From NCBI GenBank assembly GCA_022885665.1, contig JAGQDJ010000194.1, positions 35,691 through 99,690 on the forward strand: a stretch of 64,000 nt of DNA, read 5' to 3'. The notes under the pieces were generated by a model. The model had not been told where the DNA came from, searched no databases, and was given only the letters and a program-made list of their open reading frames with translations. Made by a program: the position numbers and the translations under genes. Source of the stretch: Triops longicaudatus. Lineage: Eukaryota; Arthropoda; Branchiopoda; Notostraca; Triopsidae. Each line of letters opens with the position of its first letter. Positions within the stretch are counted from its first letter, which is position 1. This document shows, in pieces, positions 13,361-25,800 of the stretch.

Positions 13361-14789
13361 AATGCTTGGTTTGTTTTGATTGGTAAGAAAGTGAGAGAAA
13401 GTAAGTAAAGTTTGTTAAGAGTTGCTTTCTTAGGCTTTGTTTGATTTGGTATTTGTTTGTAGATTTCTGTGTTTGCGCGTGTTTTGCTCACTTTAATGGG
13501 CAAGTTGGGCCCCCCTAGCGGCTCTATACATAGCTTTACGTAGCTGATCTGCGAGATAAAGTATATTCCGGCATCTGCAAGCGCCAGTATAGCTGCGGTA
13601 GCGCCGAAAAGTGAAGCAAGGAAGCTTTTATGTCGCAGTCCCTCAAGCACTGGTCGGTGCTAAAGGAAATATATACATGAAATATGCGGTAGATGAACCG
13701 TCCTGGGGCAAAAGTATCAAAGGTTAGGAAAAAGCGGAGCCGGTGCAATAAGTTTTCTTTTTTTTTCTTTTTTTTTTGTATGCGTATTGTAGTAGCTAAA
13801 CAAAAGCGTGCTGAGTACTTTCTGTATTCTTTTTCTCTTTATTCCCACAGTACCCCGAGGTCTCATCATATTTAGCTGGGCGCCATAACCCGGGAAACTC
13901 CCCTTAACACGCGTATGGAACTGTTGGTAGTTAGTAATTTACAGGGTAGTATGAACAATCCACGCATTACCCGATCTGTGAAGGCAGTACGCGCTTGATC
14001 GAAAGCCTGACAAATTAAACATTCTCCGTGACAGCCGAAAACTTTTCAAAGTTCGGACACTTGACAAAACGGTAAAAGAAACAGAATTTTAATGACAACG
14101 GGAGAATGGTTATGCTTAGTAACTTCGGAGAGAAATGCGTTTTGTTAAAGTAGAGCACACAGAGCTGCAAAGTTGCGGCAAAACTTGGGTTAATCCCGAA
14201 GTTTTGTGGTGATGTTAGTCTGTAGTTGGACTAAATCAGCGTTTCTTGGCGTTTTGCACCAGGTATTGCTGAACTCGCCTTTTACAAGCTGAATTACGTA
14301 TACAAAAACAGGATTTTTTAGACTTGGAAATGAAAATAAAAATTTAGTTTAATTAAGAAGTACTCAACTTATTTAAACTTCAGCTAATTAGCTTACCTAA
14401 CCTTAACTAATACCAGTTTAATGAATTTTACTTTAATATTCGTCGCGTAGTAAATAACCATCAATATCAGAAGGAACGAATTAAGAATGTAAAAGAAAAC
14501 AATGTCGAAAGAAGTTAAGAAAAGGCATCAATACCTCAAAGATTATCCATATAAGGTATTTCACTGATAATTAGCTTGTTCTCTAGGTTAGTCTCCACGT
14601 TAATGGTGTAATAGCACTGAGCACTTGTCATAGAAGAAAAACAAATATAAGAAAAGAGGGTGAAATCCGAGACTTTGCCGGCGACGCCTGGCGCGTATAT
14701 CACGCGAAGCGCAGTCTTTTTCCGTCAAACTTAATCCACCCACGTTATCAACATGATTCTAGCACCGGTTATTCACGCATTTAGGCGTG

Positions 14790-15300
14790 GTGGTTGGAAT
14801 TCACTGGGAAAGTAATGGGGAAAACGTATTTGAAAAGTCGTGAAAAGACTGTTTCGAGAGCTCTTGTCTGCCTATCACATGCTCTGAACCTGTCTTTTCG
14901 GCGACTAAAGAGGGAGCGCCCCGAAAAGGTGCAAAAAGGAGGGCGAAAGAGCAGCTGGCGGCACGGCAAGCACAGAGGTTCCACCCGGTTTGTACTTGCG
15001 CTCCGCTCAGCGCCGACTGGCGATGTTGATGCTGGCTGTTGCGTCTACTCTTGTATCCTTGGTCCGTCTCTCCTCGTCTCTCTCCCTTCGGTCTTGTCCG
15101 GGGTTGCTTTTGTTGTTGAAAAGCAGCAATCAAGGGCTGGATGGTGGGGGTGATACACTGAAGGGGAGAAGAGAAAGCATTGATCTGCGCATCGCAATCG
15201 CATGCGCTCAAGTGTGGACATGGCACCGGGGACTTGGCTATATATCAGCCTTTAGGCAAAAGCAAAAGATCACCCCCCTCGTCTCTTTTGGCACGAGATA
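14790..15300. other. GC-rich block with open frames on both strands, function unknown
   Basis: This is the most GC-rich patch in the left 19 kb. It is open for 119 codons on + (14794-15153) and 141 codons on - (14801-15226), which is expected from composition alone. A TATATAT at 15239-15245 could serve a minus-strand start. I see no family similarity and no complete exon. It could be a promoter or 5' exon of an unrecognised gene. Confidence 0.25.
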
Positions 15301-18300
15301 AAGGAAACCCCCCACCCCACCCACCAGTTTACTACAACTCATGCTAGAGGCCATTTTTGTCACTCAAGTACAATGTATTTGGACCACTAATACAAAACCA
15401 ATGCCATACACTAGGGTCAGCGGGCAAATAAACCTAACAAGGTCGAGTTGACTTGGCGGGATACACAGCCATCCCGACGACGACCCTCTTTGCTTCCTGC
15501 CCTTTACTGAGCCACCCACCCAGAAAATACGTTTTATTAAAGTGGAAATTTACGGCACGTGGCGCGATAACATTTTGTCGTGTTGACTTTTAGCATAGAA
15601 TGGGCTTGAATCGTGGAAAAGATGTTGGTTAAGGAGACGTCAGCAATAGAGAGAAATTGGAGTCGGTCATATTAATGCAGCTTACGAGGACCGTGTTTTG
15701 ACTGTTGTAAGCAGGTTTGGGCCGATTTGAACTTGGATTGGATTAAAGACCGGAGTAAAACCAATATTTGTATGAACTTAAAGCTTGAGTGACAAGCTCT
15801 TTTGGATATGATTTTATGTGCTCACAAGTGGCGCTCCATGTGGCGAAAATAAGAAACTGGGATTTGGCATACGCTTACTAACTTCATTAGCAATCGAAGC
15901 GTATTAGAAAGTCGGAATGAACGCTATATAAAGTAGGTTCGTCTCGTTTACAATTATACTACCTTATTTAAGAGCCATAAACTGGCATACAAACTTTGTT
16001 TCTTTCTTACGTAGACAAAGCTACCATCCGATAATGTTTCGATTAAGCAAGTTTGGTAACTTTCACGCGGGATATTCCATACTTTAAGAAAATAATAATT
16101 CAAGACTGAACGGACTTGTTTCCTAGTTTCTTGTTTACTTGCATTCCTAGTTGATTCTTTCCTAGTTTTTCATTGCGATACTTCAGTCTCTGCAGTTTAT
16201 TGGGCCTGTTGCTGCCTCCTAGCGAAGGAACTAAGAACCTCACCTAAACTAGCCCGACCAAACGTAAACAAATGCGAGAAATTCCCAGCCTCTTTTTGAT
16301 ATCCAAGCGAAATTCCTGTTATGTTTCCCTATCCGCGAGAGGTCTCAATGTAGCCCAAATAATGCCAAAACTATCCTGTTAACGTGTTGCACATCAAATG
16401 TAATTATTCTCCATCCTTGTTATACTTTGCATGCGATTGAAACAGACCAGAATCAGCAGTTTCTGGTAAAATAATATTTCGCAAACGATTATTTGACTCG
16501 CACTTCTGTCTTGCGTTGGCGATTCGCGCACCTTAAAAGTGCAGTACAAGTGTCGGCCATATTGAGACTCGACTATGCAACATGACACATGAAGTCTTGC
16601 ACGTCAGCATGCATAACGTGAAACTTTCAAGGTACAAAACAGGCAAAACGTATATGCGTATGTTGCGCTGGAAAAGGCTTTCGTTCGCTAGCGGCAACTT
16701 GTTCTCAAATTAATCACGCGGCTGTCGACAACAAATGATACGTCAACCGCCGTCACTGCAATATCAGTTCCGCCAAGCAATCAGTGTTTTAAAGGATATA
16801 CGCTAGAGAAAATGGTGTAGAAAATACACTTTTCCCTTTAAAGCTCCCTGGAAAACGATAAACCGGTATTGAAAAAAAGTTACATCCAAGAATGGGAAAA
16901 TATTTGAAAATTAAAAAGGTACTATGGCAACAAACCACGCCCTTAACCAAGAAAACTGTAAATCTGTACTAATTTCTCTCCAGATATTCTTAATAAGGGC
17001 GGGAGCGATAGAGGCACGGAAGTGTAATACGCAGAAATACGGAAAGAAGGGGAGACAGAGTGATAAAAGGCGATAGGGAGTGATGTACATAGAGAAAATT
17101 GAACGAAATATGTTTAACTCTCCTAATTACTGCTGCGTTGCTGTAGCAGTTATCCTTGGAGAAATCTGAACCATTTTTCAAGCATTTTTTCCAGAAATAA
17201 AAACTAACTTTGGATTACATTCTCTCATAAAGAACTAATTTCGCGCTGAAGAAATCTCGCTTGATGGAAAAGGAATGGCATGCTTTATTCCGAAAACAAT
17301 GTAGTGCTGAAAAACTGCGCATTAACCAAAGTAGCAATTTGGTTTATTGCGCTCAGTACAGGCAATTATTTATGTCGTTGCTTCAAGCCGTAAAAAAACT
17401 AACAACGAAACTTACGAGCAATAGAAAAGCTGCAATGAAAGAAGTGAAACTCCCAAAATAGTAACATTAACCACCTTTCGCTTTTTTTCCCCATGGCAGT
17501 GCGTTTCCAAGGAGGAAAAAGAGCATTTTCTACTACCAAATTTAGCACATTAACTTAAATAAGGGTTCCATGAATTTCAGTATTGAAAAAAATTGATATT
17601 TGTTGTGCAAGGTTATGCAAGTAGCGACGAATCTGAAGTCTCCAAGGTGTTTTCGGTCATTGAACGGAATTGTCCATGTTTAGCTGTACCGTATTACCGC
17701 CATCTAGGGGAGGTGAGTGAGTACGGGTTGTTGTTAACATATGGCAAAAGGACCTTACATGTGCCGTACACGACAGTTTTCAAACTGCGTGCGTCAGCTG
17801 TTGCAGCTTTCATATATTGGGTGTTATAAACATCAACTGGGCTTGATTTGATAATTGCAGGATCATAAACGACGTAACAGCGACCCCATAACCGCCGACT
17901 CCCCGTATCAACTACCCTTGTAATGAGCGTGGAAACGAGTCGCAACTCCAAAGCACACAAGTCGGCTTTCATTCTTTGTTTTGTCAGAAACTGTTTAGAA
18001 GTTGTGGGTTTCTATTTCTTGTGTGGCTACAATTTTTAACACGGTTTTAAAAAGAGAACAAGCTTCACGTCTTCAACGTCCGTGAGTAATAAAAGAAAGG
18101 CAAGTTACTTTCCTGGCTTCTAAACAACTAGTAGAGTGGGTGAGTAGTTATTTACTTGCTTTAGTGGAACAAATAAAGTAGGTTGTAAAAAGAAAGAAGA
18201 AATCCAATTGGAGACGTAAGAGTCGACTCGGAAGACGAAAATGAGAATTTTGTAGCGACCACGACGGCAATACTTGGGCAAGATGCAAATGAGATGACAA

Positions 18301-19841
18301 CTTTCCCCCACTCGTAATGTAAAGGAACCGTAATACAGTGTATTTTGCCAGAAGAGTTAAAAGCACGAGTTTCACCTTCATTTCCCCCGGGAGAACGGAC
18401 GTAAGCATCGCTTATTCAGTCTATGAAACACCCAACTCCCCATTGCAGCCTTGAACCGTGCTAGATATGAAGCACTTGATGAGAAAAATCCCGAAACCTA
18501 CCTGAAATGAATTTGAAAACTTTACTGAAATGGAATGATCTTGAAAACTTTATTGAAATGGAACGATTTTGAAAACTTTACTGAAAAGTTACTGCATGTG
18601 CAACTTAAAAAAAAAATAGTAAAAAATGGATTAAATGTAGAATTTAGCGTGTGAAAGCTGGTGGATTCTCAATGAGTTATATAGCCGTAACTGAGTTCAT
18701 GAAAAGGTTGAAGGATTAGTTGTTTATTGTCAACTTCAGTATGTTGACGGGTAATGAAGTTATGCCATAAGACAAGCTGCGCCACCTTCCGGTGTGGAAA
18801 CTCAACAGATTCTGCAGTGGGGAACAATGACATAAAAATTAGTATTTTCTTAAAAATAAGGCTTCGTATATACAGTTTAAGTCAAGTGTTATATAAATTC
18901 AGTTTAGTATAAAGTTTCGTTAATTGGAGAGACAACTGGAACTGTAGTTACGAAAATCAGGGTGACAGCGTTCCCAAACGCAGTGAATTCGTCGTAAGAC
19001 GGCATGTGTCACTATGATGCAAAAACGAGTCGCGTACTGTACCAAAGCCGGTCCAGCTGTTTGAACCTAGTAGAAAGGTCCTTCCAGTGTTTCACAATGT
19101 ACTTACTGCTTTTTGTTACTGCTCGTTCAAGCTTGAGACATCGCTTGTCGCTTTGCTTCTTTTACCATCTGTGTGTGTGCGGTGAACTCGCCCATCTGTC
19201 TGCTCTCATAAAGAAACGCCAAGTTTCAGAGAATATATTGTTCTGCGGAAAGAAAAGAGCTCAGAGAAACAAAGGACTATTCCCTTCCTCACACAGTTTG
19301 TTGATTTCTGTAATAGACAATTTGTAATTACCTAAGGCGCAGGTTCTCTGTGCCTTTTATTCATTAACTATTCGGAATTTGTACAATTTTTACACACGAC
19401 TAGTCAATGTCTAGTCAATACACGACGCAACTTGGATTTCTTTATCATTTACTAGTGTCAAAACATTTAAAAAAAAAGAAGGAAAAGGGAGATAAAAGGA
19501 AATAAAAATTAAAAGACAACAGAGAATCTTCGAATTAAAATCCGTCGAATATTATGAAATTATTATTTTATTTTTATTTATATTCTATAATACTTTATCA
19601 ATATTATGATGCATAAAAAGTTGAAGTTTCTCTCCCTGGTTTTCATAGAAAGATAATAAAGTGCATTTCTTTCTTAGATGTGAAGCAACGACGTACATTA
19701 ACTCTTATTTCGTAGCCTTAGCTTTGCTCAACAAATTCGAATCCCGCGCTGGAAATGGAACCACACCCTAGGCCGTTAGCCTACGCCACCTATGAATGAC
19801 AGCTCCAAGCAGGCTGGGCTGGCCCAGCAGAGTCCCAAAAC

Positions 19842-22800
19842 ATGGCTGCGTCGGGTGTAAATGTTGGTGTTGGTGGTCCCGGGAATTCCATGTTAACTCG
19901 GAATTTAGAGCGTGTTCTGGAAGAAGCTTCATTAAGCGGTGAACTGAGACTAAGTGGCCGTAAATTACGCGAATTTCCCAAAGGTGCAGCCGCCAAATTC
20001 AATCTCAGTGATACAGTTTATGCAGGTAAGCTTGGGTGTTGGATTATATTTTCCCACCTTTTAACCTATCTCCTTCCATCAATTCTCCTCAACCACAACA
20101 CGATCCTTATCCCTTGTAGATTATTCTTTCCTGCCCCCAGAATTCCTTCTAATCTTACTTTCAAAATGTCTGCCGTTTTACTCGATTTTCACAGGGGTTC
20201 AGAATTCATTGTAATGGAATTTCATTCAATTTTGCCCATTTGAGTGAGCAGTGCTTTAAGTATTCAGAATGAAGTGAAATTCTAAGGCAAGATTTCAACC
20301 GTGGATTCGAAACCTTCTTAGTTAACCTCATTAGCACTGCGTGTTGACTTTTTCTCTTTTATTAAAATAAAGTTGTAAATCCCAACTCAGGAGTTTCGTT
20401 TCTGGAAATTTGATGAAGGAATCAAATCAATCTTCTTGAAAGAAAATGATTTTTCTTTGTTTTATTTCCTTTACCCCTCCACGTTCCCTTTCACTTCATT
20501 TCCGCCCTTATTTCATTTATTCATCAAGGAAAATTCTTGACGTTCCCTTGGCACAAGCGTCTTCCCATCCCAAAAATGATTGTATTTGAGACAACCCATA
20601 AATCACAACTTTTTCGTTTATTGCGTACCAAAAGCACGATTTCTTAATCAAATAATAATTATGTTAAGCAAAAAGAAATAGTTTTTGCTAAAAAAGTAGT
20701 TAGCAATGTTAAAAATATTTTCAGCTTTATTATTGTTTTATTGAGGATTTTTTTTTTCGTTACAATAAGCTTAAATTCCAAATTTACTTAGTTAGGTAAA
20801 TTTATTTAAACAGTTTTAACTTATTTTATGTCTCGATAAGCAAGTCAAAAGTACCGAAAAATAAGTTTAGTTTAGATAGATTAGTTAAGTTTATTTATTT
20901 TATACCATATTATTATTATTACTACTATTATTATTATTACTACTATTATTATTATTTATAAAAAAGTACCTGTACAAGATCATTGTTAAATTACAAACGG
21001 TTGAAATCAATACATACACGAAAAAATAATTACATTATGAGGGTTTTAAAGGAGTTGTCTGCGGAATATGGATCAAATGTTTATTACAATTTTTAATTAA
21101 GGCTCTTGAATTTCATTTTCTAGTATTATTTTGGATTTCTTATGCTTCTACAAGGGTTTGTTATTTAAGGGAAATTTCTTATCAGAGATACAGTTATCGG
21201 TGACGTCATAGGCGGCTTAATGATCTCCACTTGAGTTTCTGTAAATTTTTTCTGTTTCATTGCTGCCCCCCGTAAGAGAAAAAAGTGGAAAAAAGTACCA
21301 TTAATTCTGGAGCTCTTGTAAAACCCAGTTGCCTTGTAGCATTTTTCTACGCAGTTTCGTCTTGTTTTATTCTTTTTTTTTAATTTTAATGTCCATCACA
21401 GAGATTTTAGAAGCGAATTAAAGCTCCAAGTGTTGACTCGGCTCATTTGCACGTTACGCTGTTGGTACGTAGCTGTATGCAAATTGACCAGAATGGATCA
21501 ATAGCGAGGATTGCTGCGCTCCGTGCAGCAATCTGTCAGTTGGGATGCATTACACATGTGACGTCGAGGTGTGTGACGTACTTATAGCTTCGCTTGAAGG
21601 TTCTTGTCTTTTCGTTTTATTTGAACACGAAAGCGTAACGAAGGTTAATAGCACCAAAGGATCGAAAGTATATTAGAAGGGACAAATATATTTTTTAGTG
21701 AAACACTGCAACGAATTAAGTTTCTGAAAACTCTTGTGCTCATTATAATACAGTCGTTACCAAATTCACTAGCGCCCATCAATCGAAGCCACGAAAACTG
21801 CAAGTCCGCCATTAGACGCTAACAACTCAAGTCTTGGACCAACAATGAAAAAGCATGGGGAATTTCAGCGGAGCCTTATGGCACCTTCCAGTGCCTTAGC
21901 GTCTAATGGCGGATTTTCTCACTTCCTAGCCATTAGGGGCGTAGTTTTATAAAGACTCCATAATGTTAATAGAATCTCAGCGGAGCCGTGTGGCATCATC
22001 TAGTGCTTTAGCGTCTAATGGACGATTTCGCACTTTCTAGCCGTTAGGGCGTAATATGGTAAAGACTGTATAGATATGAAAGCAGCCGTGAAGGTAACAG
22101 TGAATGTCCTTGTTGCGGAAGCAACGGCAGTTTGAACTTTCTGTCTTACTCTGAATCACGCAACCGCATTGTATTATATGGAAACATAGAAGTTTTCTCA
22201 TTGCGGGGAATCAGTAAGTTATGACAACGGTAAACAGAAACCGCACCGAGACCACACGTAAAGGCCGTGTATGTAAAACAGTTTTACAAGGCTTCCAATT
22301 ATTATTTTTCATAGTTTCAAGAGGACGTTTAAGGCCTGTTTTTCCAATTTATCCAAGATTAATAGCGGAAATGAACTTGTCAGTCATGAAGAAATTTGTT
22401 GTGACGAGCAAGTGTTGACTACGAGAGCTTGTTAAAGGTTTGATGGAAAACGCGTGACATCACCCGGCGGCGCCAGGAGTTACGTTACGCTAATTGACCT
22501 TAGATAACAGGAGTAGTAAAGGTCAAGCTCTTGAAACTCTTCCAAAAACAGTTGTGGAAGTGTATTTCCAAACGTTTACGAGCAGCGTAATGCCACTTGA
22601 ACGTATACGACTGTATTTCCGCTTTTTAAAAACCGAGATAAATAAACAAATAAAAAAACGGAACGGAAAAAAGGGGAGAGCGATAGAGTAGAAATGGAAA
22701 CAAGAATGAGCGATCCCGGGATGAAAAAGTGCCATAAAAATAACATCAATTTAGGTCACGTGCGCGTCTTTTACGAATCAGACATTGAATGGAGAGCCTT

Positions 22801-25800
22801 GTAATTAACATGTCGGGTCGAATAATTTATTATACTCACTCCCGACGGGTGTACAACTTTTTGTGTCTCTTTTTAGGGGTCCTGTAAGAAAATGTCAAAA
22901 CCATAGACATAGTTTTATTAACTTTTTTTAACGTGTAGAAAACATTCAATGAAGAACTATTTTTCTTTTTTTTTTTTACTTGCCTTTTAGATTTGTCAAA
23001 GAATCGGCTTACAGAGTTTCCGGTAGAAATTACCGAATACGAGTCTCTGGAGAAACTGACGCTTTACCACAATGTGATTCGAACGATACCTGACACCGTC
23101 GCCTTCCTGCAGTCGTTAACTTATTTGGATTTAAGGTGAAAAAATATACCTAAAATATATAAAAAAAATAAATAATAAATAAAATCATATTTTTTTTGTT
23201 GATTTCATTCATCGTTGGAATGGACAGCCGGAACCAGTTGAGCGTCTTGCCATCTTGTCTGAGTCAGTTGCCCTTGCAAGTATTGATTGTCAGTCATAAT
23301 CGGTTAGTGAGCTTGCCCGAAGAATTGGGCCGAATGAAGACCTTACTCGAATTAGATGCCACATCCAATCAACTGGCCCATGTCCCTCCCCAGCTGGGAG
23401 ATCTGTACTCACTACGTTCCTTAAGCTTACGAAAAAATTGTCTCGTAGAGCTGCCTAAAGGTTAGTACCGCCTTTTGGGCTTTCCCTTTCAAGGGTGAAA
23501 CTGTCTTCGTCAATTAAATCTTCAATGGAAAGAAAATAGATACATAAATTGAAAAACAAAACATAAAGCAAATCAAATGGAAAGCAAAGTTCTCACTTGT
23601 GCTTGTTTTCCTGTACTTACAGAAATAACATTCTTACGGCTCACGAAACTGGACATTGCCGAAAATCGAGTCACCACCCTGCCAGTCGAACTCCGGTTTA
23701 TGACGTCATTAGAAGAGTTTGCTGTGGAGCATAACCCGTTAACCTCGCCTCCAGCCTATGTAAGCTATTATCTACTTTGCCATCTTCCACAGTTTTGAGC
23801 TGCGGTACACTTACCAGAAAGTGGCTTTCACCCTACGCGAAGAAACTCAAATGTCGTTAACAAAGAAAACGCTACTTTTTACCCAGTTTGGGGTAACTTG
23901 CCTGGTTTCTAATCCTTACGGGCTTAAGCCTAGCAGACTACTGAAAGTTCACTGTTGCCCGAGTCCTGCCACGCGTTTGAAAGTACGGATTTTCATTGTT
24001 GCCTATACGTTAGCTCGCACGAAAGAAAACGTTCGGTTCGACCCTAAGGAGCCTCCCACAGCTTGCTTTTTTCGTATGCCCAGTCTCGCAACTAACGTTC
24101 GATTTTAGCTCAGCGAGTCTATTTGAAGCTTTTCTTATTTTTTAACTAAAATTTCGCCTCACAGAAATTAAATTCAACACTTTGCCCAAGGAAACTCGTT
24201 TTGAGTAATTTACGTGGCTTTACGAAGCTTCAAGCAAAGACATTGCCGGGAAAGAAAATTTCACTGTTGCCTACCGTGCTTTTGGGAATAAAAATTTTCG
24301 ATTTATGTCAAGAAAATTTATGTCATGAAAGAAAATGTTCGATTCTTAGCCCAGACTTTTAGTCTCTCAGCTAACATGGAGGGAAATGTTCGGTTTTACT
24401 TAAGTATTCGTTTAAGTCTGAGTTTCTTAGCTCCTTTCGGCTCTTTTAACTAAATCTTCTCATTTTCGTGAATTGAATTCAGTATGTGGTTACCAAAGGA
24501 AAAACTGTTAATTCACTTTTTTCCTGTTTTCACAGTTGTGTACCCGAGGACGAGTCCACGTTTTCAAATACTTGGAAATCCAAGCATTGAAAGAAGACAA
24601 AAAACGAGGTGTGCTGGATCTTGAAGCACGACGGTCCCACAAAAAGTCGGTTCCCTTGAGCGATTTTCGGTAAAGTTAAAAAAGAAATGACAAATCGTAG
24701 TATTTGAAGGAAAAAGAGCAAAGGGTTAATGTCCGATATTGAATGGCCAGGTGTCCGGTCAATGGCGATCCCCGAAGAAAACGCTTTACGGTCGATAGCG
24801 GGTATAATACGTGCGATGGAACGGATCGGCGATGGTCGCAAGATAGTCATGACGTAAGGTTTCCATTTACCGTAAATATTTGTAATAATCGAAAACCATG
24901 CAAGATTTGTGTCTGACTTCTCGTCTCCGTCTCATCTACTGCCTGACCTTCTGACCTGACTCTCATTTTCACTTTTTTAATGCATCTAAGACCCTAGGTA
25001 AATCAAACGTAGCTTGGTTTCGGGGAAATCGCTTTCACTAGCCTAGAAACCAAGGGTGTGGAAGACAAAAGGGGTAAACTAAACCAAAATTATACTCCTG
25101 AACAAAGCTGGCGTGACAGTATACAGAAAAACTCGTCAAATAACGTAAATAATATGAAATATAAAGTAACGAATACAATAAAGTAATGAATCGTACAACA
25201 AATATGGCTATAAAAAGAAAACTGATATATAGAAATAAAATATGTTATTCTGAATAATATTAGTTATTATAAATAAAAGGATCAAAATTAGCAGTACATA
25301 TTATTTATAATTTATCGTTGCTGCTTAGTAAAACTTTTTTTTCTGTAGAATACGTAAGATAAAATGAAAGAATAATAAGCTCGAAAATGAAATCTAAGAA
25401 GATAAGCGAACAAAGATTAAAATAAGCGACTTTTTGTCGGATTTTCTGGAGTGTCTGTGTATTAAGCATGCAAAATACGTACTGCATGATGTAATTCTGT
25501 TTTTTTTCTCTTAACAGACGTCAAATGACAGCGAGGAGGGACGCCGATTAGCTTTGCGAGCAGCTGAAATGCTCAAAGAGACACGGCTAACGAATGGATT
25601 CGATTGCCATCACTCTCCAGCGCCCCTCGTTAATGGCCATGGAAACGGTTGCGTCACGCCCATACAGCACAGTCCAGCTGAAAGAGGGCGTTTAGAGCCC
25701 GAAAAAGTAAAAATAATAAATGTCAATTAGAATAATAAATAAAAAATATAAATAAGTTTAAAAAAAAGTTAAATAAATAAACAGTTTGAAAATTTGCAAA

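Larger units (their letters stand above)
3487..19841. other. Long intergenic region, no recognisable gene
   Basis: These 16 kb contain no exon series I can recognise. They hold a perfect palindrome (5547-5582), a TA-flanked inverted-repeat element (7992-8372), a fragment carrying AACAATGAA motifs (about 10430-10660), a long-terminal-inverted-repeat element (about 11990-13360) and a GC-rich block (14790-15300). Listed open frames are short, usually open on both strands, and lack convincing splice structure. Confidence 0.55.
20026..22990 (+). other. LRCH intron 1 (2.97 kb)
   Basis: This AT-rich intron contains a compound trinucleotide repeat (20909-20959), a TGACGTCA at 21201, and a MITE-like element (21751-22068). 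No coding exon was recognised inside. Confidence 0.7.

Noticed and set aside
17593..17829. Frame containing GYASSDESEVSK between a possible acceptor and donor
   Set aside because: Only about a dozen residues would be exonic and no neighbouring exons were found.
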